DNA of 10,188 nucleotides. Origin: AV133 sp035567015. Its GTDB lineage: Bacteria > Verrucomicrobiota > Verrucomicrobiia > Chthoniobacterales > UBA10450. Within the stretch, counting starts at the first letter, position 1. Each line of letters starts with the position of its first letter. Positions 1 to 7,969 of the stretch are shown here, piece after piece. Below the pieces are notes generated by a model. The model was not told the DNA's origin. It made no database searches and saw only the letters and a program-made list of their open reading frames with translations. Both the position numbers and the translations under genes were made by a program. The DNA is taken from the NCBI GenBank assembly GCA_035567015.1, contig DATMPQ010000267.1, forward strand, positions 1 to 10,188, given 5' to 3'.

Positions 1-231
1 TGTCAACGCGAGGAAAGGAAGCGAGATAATGCCGAGACCAATCGCTGGCGTGAAACCGTGAAATGGAAAGAAGAATCCCGTGACGGTTGTCGCGACGGCC
101 GTTATCAAAAACCATTTTGTCCAACCATCCAGCCGCGACCCGCCGAGCATTCCAAACACGACGACCACGCCTGTAAAGATTGCGACGAGGCTGATCAGTG
201 TGTGAACGATCGTGTAGATCTGAAGTATCAT
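1..231 (-). CDS. Small predicted membrane protein, N-terminal 77 residues (cut by left edge)
   Basis: This open frame starts at ATG 231-229 and runs without a stop to base 1, so the C-terminus lies outside the window. The 77 visible residues are hydrophobic: a first membrane segment at about residues 7-30 (TLISLVAIFTGVVVVFGML), a short polar loop (GGSRLDGWTKW), a second segment at about 41-56 ending in GFFFPF, and the start of a third (GLGIISLPFLALT). I recognise the style of a conserved uncharacterised small bacterial membrane protein, usually with about four helices, but I cannot name a function. The start is firm: AAGGAG lies 7 bases upstream, overlapping the end of the RND permease gene, and only 4 bases separate that gene's stop from this ATG. 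Translational coupling to the permease is therefore likely. It could be an accessory membrane subunit or simply a passenger of the operon. Confidence 0.72.
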   Translation of the reverse strand, partial: MILQIYTIVHTLISLVAIFTGVVVVFGMLGGSRLDGWTKWFLITAVATTVTGFFFPFHGFTPAIGLGIISLPFLALT

Positions 232-235
232 TTGG

Positions 236-3200
236 TTACTCCTTTTGCTTAATTCGAACTGGCGGTTGCTCGGGTTTTGGCGATTGATCCGCCGCACGTT
301 CGTGGCCGGCGAACAAGCGTTCAATCACGTAGAACGTCACTGGAATGAGAAAAATGGCGATGCCGGATGCGGCAATCATTCCGCCGATGACAGTGGAGCC
401 GAGAACGCGGCGGGCGACAGCTCCCGAACCGCTGGCAAACCAAAGCGGCAAACATCCGAAAATGAATGCGAACGAAGTCATCAGGATTGGACGCAAGCGC
501 AAACGCGCTCCTTCTAGTGCGGCATCGAGCAGTGGTTTGCCCTTTTCGTATTCATCCTTGGCGAATTCGACAATCAAGATCGCGTTCTTCGCGGCGAGAC
601 CGATCAGCATGATCAATCCGATCTGCGCGTAGATATTGTTTTCCATCCCGCGCAGCCAGAGCGTGAGGAACGCGCCGAGCACGGCGACTGGGGTGCCAAG
701 CAGCACACTGAATGGCAGCGACCAGCTTTCGTAAAGCGCAGCGAGAATCAGAAACACGAATAAGAGCGACATTCCAAAAACGAGAGTCGGCGAGACACCT
801 TGCTGGGCCTTCTTTTCCTGAAACGAAATGCCGAGATAATCGTAGCCCATCTCCTTAGGCATCGTTTGCCTGAAGGTTTCCTCCAACGCTTGCATCGCTT
901 GATTCGAGCTGTAACCAGGCGCAGCGGCACCGTTTATTTGAGCCGCGCGGTATTCGTTGTAACGCAACGTGAATTCCGGACCGGCGATGTTTTGGATACT
1001 TGAGATCGCATCAAGCGAAACCGGCGTGCCGGTAGAGTTGCGGACAAAGAATTGTCCTACGTTTTTCGCGTCGGTCCGGTAATCGCCTTCCGCTTCGATA
1101 TAGACCTGCCAGGTGCGGCCGAATCGATTGAAGTAGTTCACGAAAAATCCGCCCATAAACGTCTGCAGCGTTTGATATACCGAGGTCAGATCGATTCCCT
1201 GCTTGATCACTTTGTCGCGGTCGACGTTCACGAAAACCTGCGGCGCGTTCGGTTGGAATATCGGAATGAGAGTGCTGAGCTCGGGACGTTTGCGTGCCGC
1301 CTCGACAAATGTCTTCACGTTTTGCGCTAGAAAGCCGATGTCCTTCCCGGCGCGATCCTCCAAAATGAAAGTGAATCCTCCGGCAGTGCCGACGCCCGGA
1401 ATCGCCGGCGGCGGGAAAGTAAACGCGATGCCTTCGCTGAGACTTGCGAGGTATTTGTTCACTCGCGCCTTGATTGCGTCGTATTGTTCCTCTGGCCTGG
1501 TTCGTTCGCTCCAAGGCTTGAAAGTGACAAAGAAAAACGCGTGGTAGGTGTCGTACACGATGCTCAGCAGACTAAAACCGACGACGCTGGTGGTGTATTG
1601 CACGCCGGGTGTCTTGCTCAGGAAATCCTCGATCTCTCGACAAACCTGATCGGTGCGCTCCAGCGAAGCCGCATCGGGCAGTTGAAGTGCCACGTAGACA
1701 TATCCCTGGTCTTCCTCAGGCAAAAACGCGCTCGGTAATCGCGATCCGAAAAGACCCGCGCCGACCGCAAGCACGGCGAGCAACGCGAAACTGAGCGCAG
1801 CTTTTCGAATCGCCAGCCGGGACCAATTTACGTAGCCATGCGTCGCGCTGCCGAAAACTTGATTGAACCGACCGTAAAACCAACCGAGCGGGCCTCGCGT
1901 TTTCTTTCGTGGACGCAGCAATAATGAGGAGAGCGCAGGACTAAGTGACAGCGCGTTGAACGCAGAGAAGATTACTGAGATCGCGATCGTCAGGGCAAAC
2001 TGTTGATACAACCTGCCGGTAATGCCCGGAAGAAATGCCGTTGGAATGAACACAGCCGAAAGCACGAGCGCGATACCGATCACCGGGGCGGACACTTCTC
2101 GCATCGCCTGGAGTGTCGCTTCGCGCGCCGCCATTCCTTCTTCGATGTGGCGCTCGACCGCTTCGACGACAACAATCGCGTCGTCGACGACGAGACCGAT
2201 CGCGAGCACGAGACCAAAGAGCGAGAGCGTGTTGATTGAGAATCCGAATAACGGGAACAGCACAAATGTTCCGACCAACGAAACCGGCACCGCGCACAGT
2301 GGAATCAGCGTCGCGCGCCAGCCTTGGAGAAAAATGAACACCACCAGCACCACGAGCGCGAGCGCTTCCAGCAACGTTTTCACAATTTCCCGCATGCCTT
2401 CAGTGACGGCGAGCGTTTGATCGAGCGAGACGGCGTAGTCCATGTCGGCGGGAAACCGCTGCTTTGCTTCCGCCATTAACTTGCGCACGCCCTGAGCCGC
2501 TTTGACTGCGTTGGTTCCCGGAAGTTGATAACAGGCGAGAATCGCTGCCGGTTGTCCATTGAGTCGGCCCTTTAAGTTGTAAGTTTGCGCGCCGAGATCA
2601 ATGCGCGCGATATCTTTCACCCGCACAAACGAACCGTCCGCGTTCGCCCTAACAACTATCTCGCCAAATTCCTCCGGCGTTTGCAGACGGCCCTGCGCGC
2701 GGACAGTGTAGGTGAACTTCTGTCCACTCGGAATCGGCTCACCGCCGACCTGCCCGGCAGGATTTACCGTGTTCTGCTTTTGCACCGCGGTGATAATGTC
2801 AGGAACGGTGATGCCAAGCTTCGCCAGCTGATCGGGCTTGACCCAGAGCCGCATCGCGTATTGGCCGGCGCCGAACACATTCACATTGCCAATTCCAGGA
2901 ACGCGCGTCAGTTGATCGACCAGATTTATGTAGCCGTAGTTCGCCAGAAACGTTCCGTCGTAGCTGCCTTTGGGTGAATAAATCGCGACCAACATCAGCG
3001 GCGCGGTCGGCGATTTTTTAACGGTCAGGCCGTAGTTGTTCACGTCGGCTGGCAATTGTGATTGCGCTTGGGCTACCCGGAGCTGCGTCAGGACCTGATC
3101 GATATTCGGGTCGGTTGCGACGTCGAAATCGACGAATAATCGAATGTCGCCGCTGTTGGCGTTGATCGAGTACATGTAGTTCATGTTGTCCACGCCGCTC

Positions 3201-3406
3201 ATCTGCTGCTCGATCGGCGCCGCCACCGATTGCTCGATCGTGAGCGCATCCGCCCCGGTGTATTTCGTTTGCACCTGAATGTCCGGCGGCGCGATTTGCG
3301 GATACTGCGCGATCGGCAGCGCTAGAATGCAGACGCCGCCGATCAGCGTCATCAGAATCGCGATGACGATCGCGACAATGGGCCGCCGGACAAAAAACTC
3401 GGACAT
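236..3406 (-). CDS. RND efflux permease, HAE-1 family (second copy, RND2)
   Basis: This is the inner-membrane proton/substrate antiporter of a tripartite exporter (AcrB/MexB type), 1056 aa, a normal full length. The N-terminus (FFVRRPIVAIVIAILMTLIG) is TM1, followed by the hallmark LPIAQYPQIAPP and porter domain 1. TM2-TM6 span about residues 340-495, with the proton-relay pair D408-D409 in GLVVDDAIVVVEA. The second porter and docking domains run to about 870, and TM8-TM12 close the protein, with K940 (LAAKNAILIVEF) and R970/R972 (RLRLRPILMTS). All residues known to be needed for proton coupling in AcrB are present. The switch-loop region (about 610-622, GFSLLSIVYDTY) lacks the glycines seen in AcrB and in the sister permease. 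The ATG lies 3 bases after the stop of the adaptor upstream, with only a weak AAGAAG before it, so the pair is probably translationally coupled. Substrate is unknown. Family assignment is certain. Confidence 0.96.
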   Translation of the reverse strand: MSEFFVRRPIVAIVIAILMTLIGGVCILALPIAQYPQIAPPDIQVQTKYTGADALTIEQSVAAPIEQQMSGVDNMNYMYSINANSGDIRLFVDFDVATDPNIDQVLTQLRVAQAQSQLPADVNNYGLTVKKSPTAPLMLVAIYSPKGSYDGTFLANYGYINLVDQLTRVPGIGNVNVFGAGQYAMRLWVKPDQLAKLGITVPDIITAVQKQNTVNPAGQVGGEPIPSGQKFTYTVRAQGRLQTPEEFGEIVVRANADGSFVRVKDIARIDLGAQTYNLKGRLNGQPAAILACYQLPGTNAVKAAQGVRKLMAEAKQRFPADMDYAVSLDQTLAVTEGMREIVKTLLEALALVVLVVFIFLQGWRATLIPLCAVPVSLVGTFVLFPLFGFSINTLSLFGLVLAIGLVVDDAIVVVEAVERHIEEGMAAREATLQAMREVSAPVIGIALVLSAVFIPTAFLPGITGRLYQQFALTIAISVIFSAFNALSLSPALSSLLLRPRKKTRGPLGWFYGRFNQVFGSATHGYVNWSRLAIRKAALSFALLAVLAVGAGLFGSRLPSAFLPEEDQGYVYVALQLPDAASLERTDQVCREIEDFLSKTPGVQYTTSVVGFSLLSIVYDTYHAFFFVTFKPWSERTRPEEQYDAIKARVNKYLASLSEGIAFTFPPPAIPGVGTAGGFTFILEDRAGKDIGFLAQNVKTFVEAARKRPELSTLIPIFQPNAPQVFVNVDRDKVIKQGIDLTSVYQTLQTFMGGFFVNYFNRFGRTWQVYIEAEGDYRTDAKNVGQFFVRNSTGTPVSLDAISSIQNIAGPEFTLRYNEYRAAQINGAAAPGYSSNQAMQALEETFRQTMPKEMGYDYLGISFQEKKAQQGVSPTLVFGMSLLFVFLILAALYESWSLPFSVLLGTPVAVLGAFLTLWLRGMENNIYAQIGLIMLIGLAAKNAILIVEFAKDEYEKGKPLLDAALEGARLRLRPILMTSFAFIFGCLPLWFASGSGAVARRVLGSTVIGGMIAASGIAIFLIPVTFYVIERLFAGHERAADQSPKPEQPPVRIKQKE
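239..244 (-). promoter_or_regulatory. Shine-Dalgarno site for the small membrane protein
   Basis: AAGGAG on the minus strand overlaps the last codons and stop of the upstream RND permease gene. It sits 7 bases before the ATG at 231. It is the strongest ribosome binding site in the window, it fixes the start of the small membrane protein, and it implies that translation is coupled to the permease. Confidence 0.7.
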
Positions 3407-3409
3407 TTG

Positions 3410-4591
3410 TTAGGGCTTCTTTTGCTGGTCCGCTTTTGAAACCAACGCGTCGGCGGGAGGGGTCCAGTCTTTTGCGGTGACTGTCGATCCTTCGCGCGCT
3501 TTTTGGAGTCCTTGCACAACAACTTTGTCGCCGGGCTTCAAACCTTCCGTGACTTCCCACATCGCGCCGATGCGTTCGCCCATTTTCACCGGACGAATGC
3601 TGACCTTGTTGTTTTCATCAACAACTGCGACCTGATAACTGCCCTGCAACTCGGTGACCGCTTCCTGTGGCACAACCATTGCGCCTTTTTTCATGTCGGC
3701 GACGAAGCGCACCTTGCCGAATTGTCCCGGCCTCAAATTGTTTCCCGGATTCGGAAACGTCACATAGTAGCGGATCGATCCCGTCTTCGTATCAAGGTTG
3801 CGATCAAGCGCGTAAAATTTTCCTTTCTGCGAGTAAACGCTGCCGCTGCTGAGAATTAATTCGAAGTCCAAGCTCTTTATGTACGCCTGGCGCTCCGTCG
3901 CATCGGGATGGCGCGAAACGAAATCGGTGAACGGCCCTTCGCCGGCGGTCACGATAGCTTTGATCGGATCGATCTGTGACATGGTTGTGAGTGGTCCCGT
4001 ACTTGGCCCGACCAGATCGCCGACCTGATTGTTGGCAAATCCAACGACCCCATCAATCGGCGCGGTAATTTTCGTGTAGCCGAGATTGATCTCCGCCTGT
4101 TTCACCGCCGCTTCGTCGGCTTCCACATTTGCTGTGGTTGAGTCGGCGGCGGCAACGGCTGTATCTCGCTCCTGATCGCTGATGACTTTCTTATTAAACA
4201 GATCGATGGCGCGTTTTTTGTCCGCGTCAGCTTTAACCTGGCTGGCTTGGTCTTTTGCCAAAGTGCCATTTGCTTGAGCCAATGCCGCCTCAAACGGCCG
4301 CGGATCGATCTGAAAAAGGAGATCGCCTTTTTTCACTACACTGCCTTCCTGATAGTCACGCGAAACGATGTAACCTTGCACTTGCGCGTTGATGTTAGCG
4401 TTGATGAAACCGTCGAGCGTGGCCACCCGTTCGAGTACACGCGGCACATCTTTCGGCGTAACGGTCGTGACCAGAACCTCTGGCGCGGCCGGAGCAGCCG
4501 GAGCCTTTTTGCGGGAACAACTTGCAGCAAGCAAACCGGTGCTCAGGAGCGCGCCAAGTGCTGCGACCGTAAACAATCGCTGATGGGTCAT
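3410..4591 (-). CDS. RND efflux periplasmic adaptor (membrane fusion protein, second copy, MFP2), lipoprotein
   Basis: This is the AcrA/MexA-type adaptor that links the inner-membrane pump to an outer-membrane channel; 393 aa from the start chosen. An N-terminal lipoprotein signal (residues 1-24, hydrophobic ALGALLSTGLLA) ends in AASC, giving a lipidated Cys25. An Ala/Pro-rich linker follows. The first lipoyl half is at about 65-97 (AQVQGYIV, VVKKGDLLFQIDPRPF), the helical hairpin at about 98-168, and the second lipoyl half at about 169-195 (LGYTKITAPIDGVVG). The beta-barrel follows (about 205-300, including RPGQFGKVRF), then the membrane-proximal domain (about 305-375, VVPQEAVTE). The frame is open up to a Met at 4834 inside the upstream permease gene, but the signal peptide and AAGGAT 9 bases upstream support ATG 4591. 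Its stop is 3 bases from the RND2 start, so RND2 is its partner. The beginning (QRLFTVAA) matches the first adaptor's start. Confidence 0.94.
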   Translation of the reverse strand: MTHQRLFTVAALGALLSTGLLAASCSRKKAPAAPAAPEVLVTTVTPKDVPRVLERVATLDGFINANINAQVQGYIVSRDYQEGSVVKKGDLLFQIDPRPFEAALAQANGTLAKDQASQVKADADKKRAIDLFNKKVISDQERDTAVAAADSTTANVEADEAAVKQAEINLGYTKITAPIDGVVGFANNQVGDLVGPSTGPLTTMSQIDPIKAIVTAGEGPFTDFVSRHPDATERQAYIKSLDFELILSSGSVYSQKGKFYALDRNLDTKTGSIRYYVTFPNPGNNLRPGQFGKVRFVADMKKGAMVVPQEAVTELQGSYQVAVVDENNKVSIRPVKMGERIGAMWEVTEGLKPGDKVVVQGLQKAREGSTVTAKDWTPPADALVSKADQQKKP

Positions 4592-4600
4592 AGAGTATTT

Positions 4601-4606
4601 ATCCTT
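4601..4606 (-). promoter_or_regulatory. Shine-Dalgarno site deciding the MFP2 start
   Basis: AAGGAT on the minus strand lies 9 bases before ATG 4591. Together with the lipoprotein signal peptide that begins at this ATG, it rules out the longer in-frame start at 4834, which would overlap the permease gene by 85 bases and add 81 residues unlike any adaptor N-terminus. Confidence 0.6.
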
Positions 4607-4622
4607 ACTATAGAGCCTGAAA

Positions 4623-4689
4623 CTATGTCTTGAAGAAAGCGAGCATCGTTCACGCTGCCTTCGAGGTCGTGGACATTCGCTGTCGCCGC
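4623..4689 (-). pseudogene. Decayed C-terminal tail of a protein, copy B (upstream of MFP2)
   Basis: The gap between RND1 and MFP2 holds a segment related to the one upstream of MFP1. Aligned by hand from the shared ATGT to the shared TAG (4676-4623 against 9226-9167), about 42 of 54 bases match, with one 1-base and one 5-base gap. Shared blocks include GTGAACGA, TGCTCGC and TTCTTCAA. Read in frame it gives MSTTSKAA, a TGA, then TMLAFFKT and TAG, so it cannot encode an intact product. The pattern of a helix-like LAFFK followed by a stop resembles the last residues of alpha/beta hydrolases, but the fragment is too short to be sure. It could instead be a conserved leader or regulatory sequence of the adaptor genes. 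Confidence 0.45.
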
Positions 4690-4733
4690 CCTTCTCAGCA
4701 GCCAGATAGATAGCGATCGGCGTTGGAAGACTG

Positions 4734-4757
4734 TCAATCATACGGTCAATCATACGG
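4734..4757. repeat. 12-bp perfect tandem duplication spanning the RND1 stop codon
   Basis: TCAATCATACGG occurs twice head to tail (4734-4745 and 4746-4757, plus strand). On the minus strand the first copy contains the last codons and the TGA stop of the RND1 permease, and the second lies just after it. It is probably a recent slippage event. It leaves the protein unchanged because the stop comes in the first copy read. Confidence 0.8.
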
Positions 4758-7700
4758 CTGGTTCCGCCGTCAAAGCCGATGGGGATTGCGTTGACGCAGC
4801 TGCCCGCCTTTTGTCGCGCCGCTCTTTGAACCACATGATGACGACGTAAAAGACAGGGGTAAGGAACAGACCGAATCCGGTGACTCCGAGCATTCCGAAG
4901 AAAACGGCTGTCCCGAGGGCTTGTCGCATTTCCGCACCGGCGCCTGAACTGATAACAAGCGGAAGCACGCCAAAAATAAACGCGAAGGAAGTCATCAGTA
5001 TCGGACGCAGTCGGAGACGACCTGCTTCGACCGCGGCGGTGAAGCGGTCTTTTTTATCGCGATCCTGAATTTGTTTCGCGAATTCGACGATCAGAATGGC
5101 GTTCTTACAAGCGAGTCCGACCAGCACAATAAAACCAATCTGAGTAAAGATGTTGTTCTCCATCGAGCGAACCCAGACACCGTAGATCGAACTGAACAGA
5201 CACATCGGCACGATGAGAATGATGGCGAGCGGCAACGACCAACTCTCGTAAAGCGCCGAGAGCAGAAGAAAAACGAACAAAACGCAGAGAGGGAAAATGT
5301 AAATCGCGCTGTTGCCGGCGAGCCTTTGCTGCAGTGCTATCTCCGTCCATTCCGTAGTGAAACTTGTGGGCAACGTTTCTTTGACGAGACGCTCGACTGT
5401 GTCGAGCGCTTGGCCGGTGCTCGCGCCCGGCGCGGGCTGGCCGCTCAAGTCGGCGGCCGTAAACATATTGTAGCGGGTGATCTGGTCCGCGCTGCTTACT
5501 TCCTGCACCGTCGCCACCGAACCGAGCGGAACAATTCCACCCGAATTATTTCGCGTTTTCAGCAAGCGGATGTCGTCGGCGCTCAGACGAAATTGCGAAT
5601 CGGCCTGAGCTGTGACGCGATAGGTTCGTCCGAAAAGTGTGAGATCGTTCACGTATGTCGATCCAAGATAAGTCTGGAGCGTGCCAAAGATATTACTGAG
5701 CGGCACATTCATGCTTTTCGCTTTAACGCGATCCACTTCGAGCCAGAGCTGGGGGACGTTCGCGCGAAACGTCGTCAGATTGTTCGACAGGCCGGGAGTT
5801 TGATTCGCTTTGATCATCATGGCGAAAGCTTGCGTTTGCAGTTCATCGAGTCCGGCGTTGCCGCGATCTTGAATGAAGAGCTTGTAGCCACCGGCATTGC
5901 CGATGCCTGCCACCGGCGGTGGCGGAAAGGCAATGACCAGAGCTTCCGGAATCTCGGCCCGAACGCGCGCGTTCACTTTCGCCAGAATCGCGGGCAATCC
6001 CTGCTCACGCGTTTTTCGCTCCGAAAATTCCTTGAACGGCAAAAAGACTGCGGCGGTATTCGGTTGATTGCCACCGAAGAGATTGAATCCAGCGAATTCG
6101 ACCGTGTTAAGTATGCCGGGCGTCTCGTGGGCGATCTTCGAAATCTTGTCGACGACAGCTTGCGTACGTTCGAGCGACGACGCGTCCGGTAACTGCGCAA
6201 AAACGACGGCGTATCCGCGATCCTGTGTCGGAAGAAAGCCGCCGGGCACGATTTTGAAACCGAGACCGGTCAGGCCAAGTAAACCTGCGTAGATAAATAG
6301 AATGATGACGGCCAAGCGGACGAAACGCGCCACAGTGTTGCCGTATGCATTCGAGGCCCATGAAAACGTTTTGTTGAATCCTTTGAACAGCCAACCCAGT
6401 AATCCATCGATAACTCGCTGGAACGAATCCTTCTCCGCGCCCCCCGGTTTGAGGAGAAGGGCAGCGAGGGCAGGGGATAGCGTGAGCGAGTTCAGCGCAG
6501 AGATCGCGGTCGAGACTGCGATAGTGAGCGCGAACTGACGAAAGAATGTCCCGGTGATGCCGCTGATGAAAGCGGTTGGGATAAACACTGAGCATAGCAC
6601 GAGCGCGATCGCAACTAGCGCTCCGCCGACTTCGGTCATGGCTTTGCGCGCGGCGTCACGCGGACTCAGCCCATCTTCGATGTGATGCTCGATCGCTTCG
6701 ACGACAACGATCGCGTCATCGACGACGATGCCGATGGCCAGAACGATGCCGAAGAGCGAGAGGTTGTTGATCGAGAAACCGAAGCCTTTCATCGCCGCGA
6801 ACGTGCCGATCAATGAAACCGGAATCGCGATCAGAGGAATGATTGCGGCGCGCCAGGTTTGGAGAAAGATCAAGACGACGAGAACGACCAGCGCGATCGC
6901 TTCGAAAAGAGTCTTTTGCACTTCGTGGATGGATTCGCGGACGGAAACGGTCGGATCGTAAACAATCGTGTAATCGAGGCCGGTCGGGAAACGCTGCTTG
7001 AGCTCAGCCATTTTCTTTCGCACGGCGTCGGACGTGGCGAGCGCGTTGGAGCCTGGAAGTTGGTAAATGGCGATCGCGGTCGCCGGTTTTCCGCCGAGCC
7101 CGCTGTTGACCGTGTAATCACGCGCGGCCAGCTCAACTCGCGCGATATCACGCACGCGAGTGACTTGCCCATTGGATCCCGTCTTCACGATGATATCGCC
7201 GAACTGCTTTTCGTCCGTGAGCCGGCCCAGCGTGCTAACTGTATATTGAAATGCGGTCGCGCCCTTTGGAACCGGCGGCGCACCGATGATTCCCGCAGCG
7301 ACCTGCACATTCTGTTCCTGGAGTGCGGTCACGACATCCTGCGCCGTCAGATCCCGTGCCGCCGTCTTGTTCGGGTCGAGCCATATGCGCATCGAATATT
7401 CGCGTGCACCAAAAACATTGATGTCACCTACGCCGTCGAGCCGCGCGAGTTCGTCGCGAATTTGGAGAAGCGCGTAATTGCTGGTGAAAAGTGAATCGAG
7501 CGATCCATCGGGCGACACAAGGTGCACGACCATGGTGATGTCGGGCGACTCCTTTTTCGTGGTCACGCCAATGCGCTGTACATCGGGCGGAAGGACTGGA
7601 ATGGCGATGGCCACGCGATTTTGCACCAACACCTGTGCCGTATCGAGGTTGGTGCCGAGTTTGAACGTGACGCTCAGTGTCATGCTCCCGTCGCTCGCGC

Positions 7701-7950
7701 TTTGCGAAGACATATAGAGCATGTTTTCGACACCGTTGACTTGTTGTTCGATCGGCGTTGCCACCGTTTCCGACACGACCTTGGCGTTCGCGCCGGGATA
7801 ATTGGTCGTCACCTGGATCGTTGGCGGCGCAATCTCGGGATATTGGGCGATGGGAAGCGTCGAAAGCGCGATCACGCCGACAAGCGTGATGACGATGCTG
7901 ATCACGCCGGCGAAAATTGGCCGGTCGATGAAAAAGTGCGGAAAGTTCAT
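4750..7950 (-). CDS. RND efflux permease, HAE-1 family (first copy, RND1)
   Basis: This is the proton-driven inner-membrane pump of a tripartite exporter, 1066 aa and full length. TM1 is in residues 9-30 (RPIFAGVISIVITLVGVIAL), followed by LPIAQYPEIAPP, then porter domain 1 (NYPGANAKVVSETVATPIEQ). TM2-TM6 lie at about 340-500, with the relay pair D411-D412 in GIVVDDAIVVVEA. The second periplasmic half is at about 565-870, with FPPPPVAGIGNAGGYK near 675-690, and TM8-TM12 follow, with K949 (LACKNAILIVEF) and R980/R982 (RLRLRPILMTS). The switch-loop region (about 621-632, GFNLFGGNQPNT) is glycine-containing as in AcrB. The charged C-terminal tail (KERRDKRR) is cytoplasmic. The gene starts 19 bases after its adaptor's stop, with only a weak CGGAA before the ATG. 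The second pump is a clear paralogue of different detailed sequence. Likely substrates are toxic organic compounds by family, but none can be named. Confidence 0.96.
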   Translation of the reverse strand: MNFPHFFIDRPIFAGVISIVITLVGVIALSTLPIAQYPEIAPPTIQVTTNYPGANAKVVSETVATPIEQQVNGVENMLYMSSQSASDGSMTLSVTFKLGTNLDTAQVLVQNRVAIAIPVLPPDVQRIGVTTKKESPDITMVVHLVSPDGSLDSLFTSNYALLQIRDELARLDGVGDINVFGAREYSMRIWLDPNKTAARDLTAQDVVTALQEQNVQVAAGIIGAPPVPKGATAFQYTVSTLGRLTDEKQFGDIIVKTGSNGQVTRVRDIARVELAARDYTVNSGLGGKPATAIAIYQLPGSNALATSDAVRKKMAELKQRFPTGLDYTIVYDPTVSVRESIHEVQKTLFEAIALVVLVVLIFLQTWRAAIIPLIAIPVSLIGTFAAMKGFGFSINNLSLFGIVLAIGIVVDDAIVVVEAIEHHIEDGLSPRDAARKAMTEVGGALVAIALVLCSVFIPTAFISGITGTFFRQFALTIAVSTAISALNSLTLSPALAALLLKPGGAEKDSFQRVIDGLLGWLFKGFNKTFSWASNAYGNTVARFVRLAVIILFIYAGLLGLTGLGFKIVPGGFLPTQDRGYAVVFAQLPDASSLERTQAVVDKISKIAHETPGILNTVEFAGFNLFGGNQPNTAAVFLPFKEFSERKTREQGLPAILAKVNARVRAEIPEALVIAFPPPPVAGIGNAGGYKLFIQDRGNAGLDELQTQAFAMMIKANQTPGLSNNLTTFRANVPQLWLEVDRVKAKSMNVPLSNIFGTLQTYLGSTYVNDLTLFGRTYRVTAQADSQFRLSADDIRLLKTRNNSGGIVPLGSVATVQEVSSADQITRYNMFTAADLSGQPAPGASTGQALDTVERLVKETLPTSFTTEWTEIALQQRLAGNSAIYIFPLCVLFVFLLLSALYESWSLPLAIILIVPMCLFSSIYGVWVRSMENNIFTQIGFIVLVGLACKNAILIVEFAKQIQDRDKKDRFTAAVEAGRLRLRPILMTSFAFIFGVLPLVISSGAGAEMRQALGTAVFFGMLGVTGFGLFLTPVFYVVIMWFKERRDKRRAAASTQSPSALTAEPAV

Positions 7951-7969
7951 CGCAATTCCGAGCCCCGTA

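Noticed and set aside
58..252. Plus-strand open frame of 64 codons at the left edge
   Set aside because: It is antisense to the small membrane protein, which has a strong ribosome binding site and clear membrane segments. The plus-strand product is polar with no features.
4707..4737. Possible promoter before MFP2: TTGACA (4737-4732) and TATCTA (4712-4707), minus strand
   Set aside because: The -35 match is perfect, but the spacer is 19 bases and the -10 matches only three of six consensus bases; the TTGACA arises in the 12-bp duplication. Too weak to annotate without transcript data.
4592..4834. Longer MFP2 starting at the Met at 4834
   Set aside because: It would put 81 non-adaptor residues before a good lipoprotein signal peptide and overlap the RND1 gene; the site AAGGAT supports ATG 4591.
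5071..6192. Plus-strand open frame of 373 codons
   Set aside because: It lies wholly antisense to the RND1 permease, whose protein is conserved in that region. The predicted product is highly charged (many Arg, Glu, Asp, His) with no recognisable domain, typical of the opposite strand of a gene with strong codon bias.
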